A DNA stretch of 64,000 nucleotides from NCBI RefSeq assembly GCF_000243335.1, contig NZ_JH597773.1:1571989-1635988 (forward strand), read 5' to 3'. The DNA is from Leptonema illini DSM 21528. Its GTDB lineage: Bacteria > Spirochaetota > Leptospiria > Leptospirales > Leptonemataceae. The notes below the pieces were generated by a model, which ran no database searches, was not told where the DNA came from, and was given only the letters and a program-made list of their open reading frames with translations. The position numbers and the translations under genes were made by a program. The stretch's first letter is position 1. The number at the start of each line of letters is the position of its first letter. Positions 53,994 to 62,600 of the stretch are shown here, piece by piece.

Positions 53994-54014
53994 CGTTCAC
54001 AATCCAGAACGATG
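53991..54014. promoter_or_regulatory. Inverted repeat over the patatin start codon
   Basis: CATCGTT (53991-53997) and AACGATG (54008-54014), perfect 7-bp arms with a 10-base spacer. One arm contains the start codon of the patatin gene on the minus strand; folding could mask it, or a regulator could bind here. Confidence 0.45.
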
Positions 54015-54089
54015 AGATCCGGCGTCAAGACCAGAACGCGAAAATGCGAAATCGACCGGCGAGGCTACGCCTTTAGAAGCCAGCGGCTC

Positions 54090-55193
54090 CTATCCATTTC
54101 GCAAGAGCTGAACGGCAAGGCCGCCGTTTGAGAAGCCGAGGCGCTTCTGCCAGGCCATGGCCGTCGCCCTCTGCCACCGCGGATCGCTGCTTAACCAGGC
54201 GATTGTCAGGTCGGGGCGGCTTCTGGCCAGGCCGCCAAGCGCGGCATATAGATTTCGCAGATCTTCGCCGATGCGCTGCCCGTAAGGCGGATTACACAGA
54301 ACAAACGAATCGGGCAGATACGATACATCAGAAAACGAACACTGCTGCCATTCTATAGTGAGGCCCGCACGCCGCGCGTTCTCTTGGGCGGCCTGAATCG
54401 CTCCTGCGTCGCGATCCGAGCCGAAGAATAGAGGCTGCGACTCGGCACGTATCTGCCCTTTCCAGTGTTCGCGCAGCTCTGTAACAAGCTCGACATACTT
54501 CGAAGCGTCCGGCCATGACTGAAAGGCGTAGGTTCTCTCCGTAACAAGGCCGGGCACGATGCGTTTTGCGATCAGGGCGGCCTCGATCAGAATCGTACCC
54601 GATCCGCAAAACGGATCATACAGAGGCGGACGGTTCCGCGCCCATCCGGAGGCAAGAACCATGGCAGCTGCAAGGTTTTCGCGCAGCGGCGCCTTCGCCG
54701 TCTGCAGGCGATACCCGCGACGGTGAAGATGGTCGCCCGACGTATCGATGCTGATCGTGCATCGATTCTTCACGATACGCACGTATATTCGCTGCGACGA
54801 CTCCCCCTCTTCGCCCGGTCTCACGGCGCAATCCTCGTTAAGCCAGTGCAGAAGACGCTCCTGCACGGCCTTCTCGTGATAGAGGCGAGAGCTTTCACAT
54901 GTTACCCTGACATCGATCGGAACGGAGGGCGTCAGGAAACGTCCCCACTTAATGCGACGGCATTGCTTCTCGAAGCCGTCAAATCCCGCTACAGGAAAAA
55001 GCGCGATCCTCTGTAAGATGCGCGACGCCGTGCGCAGGCAGAGGTTAGCCTGAACAACGTCGCGGTCCGTTCCTGAAAAGGCAAGGCCGCCCACCTCGGG
55101 AACGCCCTGAATGCGCAACAGTCGCAGCTCGTTCTGCGCCAGCGTTTCAAGCCCCGGATTGCAGATGCAGAAATAATGATTCAGGTCTTTCAT
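54090..55193 (-). CDS. THUMP-domain RNA methyltransferase
   Basis: 367 residues from the first ATG (55193); a TTG 84 bases upstream is less likely. The THUMP RNA-binding domain occupies about 45-165, the Rossmann methyltransferase the rest: LYDPFCGSGTILIEAALIA (motif I, in part preceded by RENLAAAMVL) and VLCNPPYGQRIGED (motif IV, NPPY). The family (RlmL N-terminal part / YpsC) makes N2-methylguanosine in 23S rRNA or tRNA. The NPPYG motif is for exocyclic-amine methylation. Exact target not determined. Confidence 0.92.
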   Translation of the reverse strand: MKDLNHYFCICNPGLETLAQNELRLLRIQGVPEVGGLAFSGTDRDVVQANLCLRTASRILQRIALFPVAGFDGFEKQCRRIKWGRFLTPSVPIDVRVTCESSRLYHEKAVQERLLHWLNEDCAVRPGEEGESSQRIYVRIVKNRCTISIDTSGDHLHRRGYRLQTAKAPLRENLAAAMVLASGWARNRPPLYDPFCGSGTILIEAALIAKRIVPGLVTERTYAFQSWPDASKYVELVTELREHWKGQIRAESQPLFFGSDRDAGAIQAAQENARRAGLTIEWQQCSFSDVSYLPDSFVLCNPPYGQRIGEDLRNLYAALGGLARSRPDLTIAWLSSDPRWQRATAMAWQKRLGFSNGGLAVQLLRNG

Positions 55194-55385
55194 CTTCTTT
55201 TTTACCGATTGTTCGGCCGCCACAGGAAGCGGATTTCCGGGCCGCAGCAGCCCGAAAAAAACTCTGGCGCCATCCAACCCTGATTGACATAAATGTCAGT
55301 TTTCGCTATATCTGGTAGCATGGCGGTCTGCTCAGAGGGCAGGCCAGACCACAAAAAGAGAAATCAGTACATATGGAAGAAGTTC

Positions 55386-57128
55386 ATGACATTAATTCAG
55401 AATGCGCGCATCTTTAACGGAAGCAAGGCGCCCTCCTTTATCGGAGACATCCGCCTTGAGAACGGTCAAATCAGCGAAATATCAAAGCAGCCTCTTCAGC
55501 CCCGTGCGTTTGAAGAGACGGTCGATGCGACGGGGCTCTGGGCCATGCCGGGCTTTATCGACTTTCACACGCACTACGACGCTGAGATCGAGATCTCGCC
55601 CGATTTGCAGGAGTCCGTGCGTCACGGCGTAACGACCATTACTCTCGGTAGCTGTTCGCTCTCTCTCGCGCTTGGAGATCCGGTCGACCTCGCCGATATG
55701 TTCAGCCGTGTGGAGGCCATTCCGCGCAAGTCCGTTCTTGAGATTCTACAGTCACGCAAAACATGGAACTCGGCCGAGCAGTATCGCAATCATCTGAATG
55801 ATCTGCCGCTCGGCCCGAACGTCACCTCTTTTGCCGGGCATTCGGCGATCCGTACGCATGTTCTCGGTCTGGAGCGAGCGCTGAGCCGCCGCGCGAAGGT
55901 CAGCCGTGAAGAACTGGGCCGCATGAACGATCATCTTGAAGAGGCTCTTGATAACGGCTTTCTTGGCATGTCGATCAACACGCTTGTGTGGGATAAGATG
56001 GACGGCAGTCGCTTTCGCTCTCGACCGCTTCCGTCGACCTTTGCTCCCTGGAGCGAATATAAATTTCTCAACCGCACGTTGAGGCGCCGCGGAAAGGTCT
56101 TTCAGGGCGTTCCGAACGTTTCGACGAAGGTGAACGTCATCATGTTTCTTCTTGAAACGATGGGCATTCTACGTCCGGCGTTGAAAACGACCGTTATCTC
56201 GCTGATGGACGTCAAATACGATCCGCATCTTTATAAAGTACTCTCTTTGATGGGACGCCTTACGAATACAATTCTAAAATCGGATTTTCGTTTGCAGGCG
56301 TTACCCGAACCCTTCGATCTTTATGCCGACGGAATGGATGTCGTCGTCTTCGAAGAATTCGCCGCCGGAGCTGCGGCCAATCATATTGAAGATGAATATG
56401 AACGGCGAAGGCTCGTGCAGAATCCGGAATACCGTAACTGGTTTCGCAAGCAATGGACGAACTGGTTTCTGCCAAGAGTGTTCCATCGAAATTTCAAAGA
56501 GACGAAGATCGTCGAAGCGCCCGATCCTACGCTTCTCGGCAAATCGATCGACGACGTGGGCAGAGAGCGCGGAGTCGATTCGGTAACGGCCTTTCTCGAT
56601 CTCGTCGCTGAATATGGAAACAGCATCCGCTGGTATACGGTAATGGCGAATCACCGTCGCGAACCGCTGGAGAAGATCGTTTCTCTGCCCGATGTGCTGA
56701 TCGGATTTTCAGATGCAGGCGCTCATCTTCGCGGCATGGCGCATTACAACTTTCCGCTGCGTATGCTGAAGCTTGTGAACGATTCGCACAGAGACGGACG
56801 CCCTTTTATGAGCCTGGAGCATGCCGTTCACAGGTTAACCGGCGAGATCGCCGACTGGTTCGGAATCGATGCCGGCTATTTAGGAGTAGGCCGTAGAGCC
56901 GATCTTGTGCTCGTCGATCCCGCTAAACTCGACGATTCGCTTGCCCGCGACGTTGAGGCGCCGATGCCGTTTCTTGACGGATTCAAACGCTGGGTGCGCC
57001 GCAACGACGATACGGTGAAGCAGGTGTATATCAACGGACGCCTTGCCGTAAAAAACGGTATTCCAGTACCCGAGCTCGGTCAGAAGAAAGGCTTCGGCCA
57101 GTTCCTCGGCTCACAGATCGGCTACTGA
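55386..57128 (+). CDS. N-acyl-D-amino-acid deacylase-like amidohydrolase
   Basis: 580 residues from the ATG at 55386, preceded by GGAAGAAG. Urease-type metal-dependent hydrolase fold: GFIDFHTHYDAE supplies His61 and His63, GSCSLSLALGD follows as in D-aminoacylases (Cys metal ligand position), and FSDAGAHLRGMAHYNFPLR carries the catalytic Asp. It closes with the small beta domain (GVGRRADLVLVDPAKLDD). Substrates are usually N-acyl-D-amino acids or related amides; substrate here unknown. Cytoplasmic. Confidence 0.9.
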   Translation: MTLIQNARIFNGSKAPSFIGDIRLENGQISEISKQPLQPRAFEETVDATGLWAMPGFIDFHTHYDAEIEISPDLQESVRHGVTTITLGSCSLSLALGDPVDLADMFSRVEAIPRKSVLEILQSRKTWNSAEQYRNHLNDLPLGPNVTSFAGHSAIRTHVLGLERALSRRAKVSREELGRMNDHLEEALDNGFLGMSINTLVWDKMDGSRFRSRPLPSTFAPWSEYKFLNRTLRRRGKVFQGVPNVSTKVNVIMFLLETMGILRPALKTTVISLMDVKYDPHLYKVLSLMGRLTNTILKSDFRLQALPEPFDLYADGMDVVVFEEFAAGAAANHIEDEYERRRLVQNPEYRNWFRKQWTNWFLPRVFHRNFKETKIVEAPDPTLLGKSIDDVGRERGVDSVTAFLDLVAEYGNSIRWYTVMANHRREPLEKIVSLPDVLIGFSDAGAHLRGMAHYNFPLRMLKLVNDSHRDGRPFMSLEHAVHRLTGEIADWFGIDAGYLGVGRRADLVLVDPAKLDDSLARDVEAPMPFLDGFKRWVRRNDDTVKQVYINGRLAVKNGIPVPELGQKKGFGQFLGSQIGY

Positions 57129-57134
57129 AAGATT

Positions 57135-57542
57135 TCAATTGCCGGCCATTTTGAGAATGAGCTTGAACTCGGCGGGCGTCACAGGCTGCACGGAAAGTCG
57201 AAAACTCGTAACAAGCGACATGCCAGAGAGAGCCTCTGTCGCTTTGATCTCTTTCAAAGAGATCGGACGCAGAAGCGGGGCCACGGGAACGATATCGACG
57301 ACCGACCAGTCGCCCTCCGTCGCCGTCGGGTCGGGATACGCCTCTTTTGCAATCTCGACGATACCGACGATGCAGGGATTCTTACCGCTGTGATAGAAAA
57401 AGGCTCGATCGCCTTTCTTCATGCTTCGCAGGTTATTTCGCGCCGTGTAGTTACGCACACCGTCCCACATCGAGCGCTTTTCGCGCAGATGATCGTCCCA
57501 GGAGAAGGTCTCGGGTTCGGACTTGAGAAGCCAGTAATTCAC
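57135..57542 (-). CDS. EVE-domain (YTH-like) protein
   Basis: 135 residues from a likely GTG start at 57542, which gives the typical family opening (M)NYWLLKSEPETFSWDD; a TTG lies two codons upstream. Further motifs: WDGVRNYTARNNLRSMKKGD, FFYHSGKNPCIVGIVEIAKEAYPD. EVE domains bind modified bases, such as 5-methylcytosine derivatives, in DNA or RNA. Small stand-alone members are widespread and not well characterised. Tail-to-tail with the amidohydrolase (6-bp gap). Confidence 0.92.
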   Translation of the reverse strand: MNYWLLKSEPETFSWDDHLREKRSMWDGVRNYTARNNLRSMKKGDRAFFYHSGKNPCIVGIVEIAKEAYPDPTATEGDWSVVDIVPVAPLLRPISLKEIKATEALSGMSLVTSFRLSVQPVTPAEFKLILKMAGN

Positions 57543-57704
57543 GGGCAAAGATTCAAGGCATGCAGAAGTCTGTAAACCGGAAAACCTAAGGACTGAATAC
57601 GAAGATGCTCGCCATCAGTCTGAGCGCAAAAACATAGAACGGCTCCGGAATCACAATAATTCTTCTTGCGTATTTTTCGCCCTGTGAGTTATGCTGCGAC
57701 TCAC

Positions 57705-58361
57705 ATGTCGTCAGCCTTCTTGAAAATCAACATTGCCCACCTTCTCTTCAACCTTGTTTTTCTTTTATTGTTGCGGGTCAAAACCGGGAGTGACGCCAAT
57801 GACTTTCTGGTCTGGAATCTCTTCCTTGCCTTTCTGCCGCTTGCCTTCGCGCTGCTCCTGACTGCGATTCGCTCAGGCAGTGCAATACTGTCTGTCGTCC
57901 TTGCCCTTCTCTGGCTGCTTTTTTATCCGAATGCCCCATACATGATTACGGATCTCATCCATATCGATGTAAACGTACCGATTGATCCGTCAACAGGAGA
58001 TGTAAAGGGGGTTCTCTGGGTTGCAGTCCTGATCTTTTCTTTTGCAATGCAGGCGCTGCTTTTCGGCTTTTATTCCATCAAGCTCATACGCACCGTGCTG
58101 CTCAGGCGATTCAGCCGCGGTCTCACAGAAATAACGATCGGCCTCAGCCTGACGCTCTCAAGCTTCGGTATCTATCTCGGTCGTATACTTCGATTGAATT
58201 CATGGGATGCGCTGACTCATCCGATCGAGACACTGCTTCTGATTCTCGAACATCTCTTTCCACCGACAAAAAACCCGGAAACGTACCTGACCATTATCGT
58301 TTTCACTACCGTTCAATATCTGCTTGTACGAAGTATTCATGCTTTAGATGAAAAGAGGTAA
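57705..58361 (+). CDS. DUF1361 membrane protein
   Basis: 218 residues from the ATG at 57705, with about six membrane helices. The family signature is clear: FLVWNLFLAFLPLAFALLL, LLFYPNAPYMITDLIHI and RILRLNSWDAL. Function of DUF1361 is unknown. It lies 5 bp before the next membrane protein gene, so both are co-transcribed. Confidence 0.88.
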   Translation: MSSAFLKINIAHLLFNLVFLLLLRVKTGSDANDFLVWNLFLAFLPLAFALLLTAIRSGSAILSVVLALLWLLFYPNAPYMITDLIHIDVNVPIDPSTGDVKGVLWVAVLIFSFAMQALLFGFYSIKLIRTVLLRRFSRGLTEITIGLSLTLSSFGIYLGRILRLNSWDALTHPIETLLLILEHLFPPTKNPETYLTIIVFTTVQYLLVRSIHALDEKR

Positions 58362-58366
58362 CACAG

Positions 58367-59542
58367 ATGACTCGAAAAACAACGCTTCTCTTCCTGCTCG
58401 GCTGCGGCGTGCTCTATTTCGCTCTGCCGTTTACGGGCATGTTGATCCGCTGGCAGGGAACCGTATTTCCGGATACGCCTCCGGGTTATGCACCAGGCTA
58501 TGGCATCTTTCCCGCTGTGGCGACCGATCCGGCTCCAGGATTTAACCTGATCGTCTTTATCGCCGGCTGTATCGTCGCCGGATTCATGGCGCTTTTCATT
58601 TTGATCCCCGCTCTGTTCGGGTTTAAAAAAACTGACGACGGATACAGGCCGTCCACGGGCACACCGTTTCCTTCCTATTTCTTGCCGTCGCTTATTGTCT
58701 TCATCGCCAGCTGGATCATCAACTGGGCAAGATGGCCCGCGCCGCTGGACATGTACATCTTTGTTCCTCTCTGGTGGAGCTTCATTCTACTGCTCGACGC
58801 AATCGTTTATAAAAGGAATTACGGTCGCTCGATTTTCTCGACCACACCGACGACCTTCAAGCTCGTCTTCGCCGTATCAAGCGTCGCCTGGTGGTCCTTC
58901 GAGTACCTCAACTATTTCTTTCTCGAGCTCTGGTATTATCCGAATGCAGATCTGTTCACGTCGTTCGGCCGTACCTTCTGGTATCTTCTCAGCTTCACCG
59001 TCGTCTGGCCCGGCATATTCGAATTCTACAGCCTTCTGCGCACATTTCCGTTCTTCAGAAACCGCTACAGCCAGGGTATGACGATTCGCTTTCCCGTGTG
59101 GCTGCAGATTGCGCTGCTTTTCGGAGGATTCGCTCTCGCCTTTCTGTCTGGCATCTTTCCGCGGCCGTTATTCTTCGCTCTCTGGCTGTATCCGATGCTG
59201 CTTGCAGCGTTAGCCATGAGTCTGTCGGGCAAATGGACGATCTTTCGTCCGATCACGCAGGGCAACTGGTCTTTCGTCGTTCTGATCGGTCTGGCCACGC
59301 TGGCCAACGGTTTCTTCTATGAGCTCTGGAATGAGGGAAGTCTGTGGTTTCATCCGACGGTGGACGACAATCCCAATTACTGGAGCTATAACGTTCCTTA
59401 TGTGAACGTCATCTTCCTCTTCTCGCAGATGCCGCTTCTCGGTTATTTCGGCTACATCGCCTTTGGAAGCATCGTCTGGTCGATCTGGCTCTATATCGCC
59501 GAGGTAATCGGGTTCTCGCCGAAATTCGATCCGACCGAGTGA
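58367..59542 (+). CDS. Polytopic membrane protein of unknown function
   Basis: 391 residues with roughly ten hydrophobic helices, rich in Trp and Phe (for example AWWSFEYLNYFFLELWYYP near 174-192). A periplasmic or luminal loop with several Pro and Tyr follows the first helix. I do not recognise the family. AGAGG precedes the ATG. It is paired with the DUF1361 gene and converges on the signalling gene, 36 bp away. Confidence 0.82.
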   Translation: MTRKTTLLFLLGCGVLYFALPFTGMLIRWQGTVFPDTPPGYAPGYGIFPAVATDPAPGFNLIVFIAGCIVAGFMALFILIPALFGFKKTDDGYRPSTGTPFPSYFLPSLIVFIASWIINWARWPAPLDMYIFVPLWWSFILLLDAIVYKRNYGRSIFSTTPTTFKLVFAVSSVAWWSFEYLNYFFLELWYYPNADLFTSFGRTFWYLLSFTVVWPGIFEFYSLLRTFPFFRNRYSQGMTIRFPVWLQIALLFGGFALAFLSGIFPRPLFFALWLYPMLLAALAMSLSGKWTIFRPITQGNWSFVVLIGLATLANGFFYELWNEGSLWFHPTVDDNPNYWSYNVPYVNVIFLFSQMPLLGYFGYIAFGSIVWSIWLYIAEVIGFSPKFDPTE

Positions 59543-59570
59543 TCGAGGCATAACCGGATAGATGCAGGAT

Positions 59571-59606
59571 CGTCTGCTTCAAAAATCAAGGCTGATGAAG
59601 CAGACG
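59571..59606. terminator. 11-bp inverted repeat between convergent genes
   Basis: CGTCTGCTTCA (59571-59581) and TGAAGCAGACG (59596-59606), perfect, 14-base loop. One arm contains the stop codon of the minus-strand signalling gene. No T-run follows on either strand, so it may act by RNA stabilisation or as a factor-dependent or bidirectional terminator. Confidence 0.5.
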
Positions 59607-62600
59607 TCGTCTTCAAAGGAAGAAGAGCCGTGAAACTGCTCAAGACGATGGCATAGATGATCACGAAACATAGTCGGCGGCATATGCAGACTATCGAGTA
59701 GAATCTTATTCAGGGCGGACTCTCCAAAAAAATCATGCCCGACTGTGGAACGAGCCTCAAGCAGCCCGTCCGTATAAAAAAGCAGACGTCCCGAAGATGG
59801 CAGCTTCAGCCTGGTATTGCTGTAGCTCCGGTTTCTCGCAATCATTTCGCCGTTTGAAAATACGGCGACAGGAATCCGGGGTTGTACAAGTATTTCAGAA
59901 ACGCCGTCGGCAGTAATCAGAAAGGGACTGTTGTGGCCTGCGCTGGAATAGACGAGGCTACGCTCTACCGGGTCGTAAATTCCATAGAAAATGGTAACGA
60001 AGTTACCCGAAGTCTGATTGAAAAGCACGTCATTCATATACTGAATGAGTGACGCCGGATCGCTCAATCGATCGCCTGCCTGGAGCAACACCGTTTTTAT
60101 CATCGAGGTAATAAAGGCTGCCGTAACGCCATGCCCCGATACGTCGCTTAAAAAGATTCCCATCTCTTCAGAGTCCGGCAGGCGAATAAAATCGAAGAAG
60201 TCGCCGCCCAGCTGTTCCATCGGCCTGTAAAACGTCGACATAGTATGAAGCGGCGGGAATGCCGGAATCAAACTGTACTGAATCTTTTTTGCAAGAGCGA
60301 TGTCGCGCTCCATAACGAGATTGCGCTTTTCCAGTTTGTTTCGTTCGATTTGAAGCTCCTGCGTACGCTCCTGTACCTTTTGATCCAGGCTGGCATACAG
60401 CTCCGCATTGTGAATCGATGCAGCCATCTGTCCTGAAAGCAGCTGCAAAAGAGCGATGCGGTCATTTGTAAAGGCGCCGCGAACATGGCTGTTTTCGAGA
60501 TACAGAATCGCAACGGGGTCACCCAGATGAACGACACCTATACACAGCAGGGACTTCGGCTGTTTCTCGACGATGAAAGGATCCTTGAAAAATCTGGCGT
60601 CCGTCGTTGCGTCATCAATGACAAGGTGCTCTCTTGTGCGGGCCACATAGCGTATCACCGATGCGGGAAAATCCCCACCGGCATCGAGATCCTGATGATC
60701 GACCATTTCCGTCGGACGATCTGCAAATCCTGTCGCGACCTGAAAAATCGATCCTCCGCGAACCAGAAACATGATGCCCCGATCGGCGCCGGCATTTTCA
60801 AGCGAAATCTGGATCAGACGACCAAGCAGTCGTTCGAGGACGATCTCGCTGGAAATCGCCATCGATGCCTTAATCAACGTCGACGATTCAAAAGCGATAC
60901 TGCCCGACCCCGATGAACGCGAAGACGGCGCCACCAGTACGGCTTTCTCGTCTTCCAGCAGAAGACCCCCATAGTACTCTTCAAGCTGACTTACCTTTCC
61001 CGTCGCTCCCCACACGCGGTAATGGTTATACGCACTGCGCAGAAGCTCACGAGCTGCATGATTCACTCCGTAGCGAAGATGAAATCTGGCCGCCAGCTCA
61101 TAGATCAGAGCGGTATGGTGAAGATTGCGATAATCGAGCGCTGATTCGATGGCGCGATTGTACAGGTTGACGGCGTCAAAGTATCGGCGGCGGAATTTAG
61201 CGAGCTCCGCCTCCATAAGTAGCTTCAGATGTAAGAAATTGTGCGGATTATGATCGGCCCATCGCTTCATACGATGAAACTCGCGCCGCATGCGCCGCAG
61301 AGCGCCCCTGCGCTCCACGACATTGCCGTCCATTAAGGTCGCATCGGTAAGAAAGCTGAAAAGACTCCACGAAACAAGGTACGGAGACCCGGCCAGGGCC
61401 TGTATCGAAGCGTCGCCATGCATGCGATGATAGCGGGCCTTTTCGAAAAGCTCATAGGTAAAGCAGATCTCCATTTTGTTCAGATGAAAGATGCCCACTC
61501 CGGATTCATATTCAATATCGACGATTCGCTGGAGGATTGCGTCCTCATCGTACTCGCCGTCGCTCAGAGATCCTCTTTCGCGCGTTAGACCGCGATAGGC
61601 CAGCCACTTCTGGTGATTCGTACGCCCCGACAGAAACCCGGTCTCGACGTTCGCGCGTTCGAGAAGCGAAAGATAATGCTCGTTCTCGGCGACAAGGCTT
61701 TTCAGGTCCAGTTCCGGATTCCAGAGATTGATAAAGCCGGCGGCAAAAGACACATACAGCCAGTCGCCAGAACTGAGACCGAGCTCCAGGGCCTTCGAAA
61801 AATGAACGCGCAACTCTCTCCAGTGCTCGTTCCATGATACGCTGAAAAGGGCGTACAGGTTCAGGATCATACTCTTCCATTCACGCCCCGTGTACTTATC
61901 ACTGATCTTGAGAGCAAGGTTCCCAAAATCGTGAGCGCCCTGAAAGTCCCCCATGCCGGCCAGCAAAACTCCGTAGCCCATATATGCGCCGGCCGTCTCA
62001 ATACTGTTCCCATGGCGAATGGCCAGGAACGTCTTGGTAAGAATCGCCGTCGCGAACAGGTTCGCGTTTCCCGACATGTATGCCGAGGGAATAAAATTTA
62101 TCAATAGCTTCAGCGCAAGCCTGACGTCTCGATCCTCTATCTCGGGCATCGCCGCCAGGTCTTCGAGCCGGCGGCCACGAAGGCGCAGCCTGACGCGCAG
62201 AAGCATATATATAACTGTGGCAGTCGATGGGCTTTCAGAAATATTTACGTTGAGGTATCTCAGTCCGTCGATGCAGGCATTGATCGAATCCTTCATTCTC
62301 CAGAGATAGTTGTAATGAACGGCCTGCATTTCTCGAACGACGGCCTTATCGTAATTTCCTCTCGCATGCCGTATAATCTGTCGGCATACGGCGTCGGCCT
62401 CAGCCGAACGACCGCACAGATACTGAAGCTTTGCCTGCATTCTGTAGATGCGATCCGTTAATTCGTAATCGGTAGCCCAGGACGTCGAGGGAAGCAAATC
62501 TTTCGCAATTGAGTTGAACTGCAAAGCCGGCGCATAAGCGTTAGACGCCCTGGCCTTCTCGGCGGCGATCAGATTATAATAACGCACTCTCTGCAATTCT

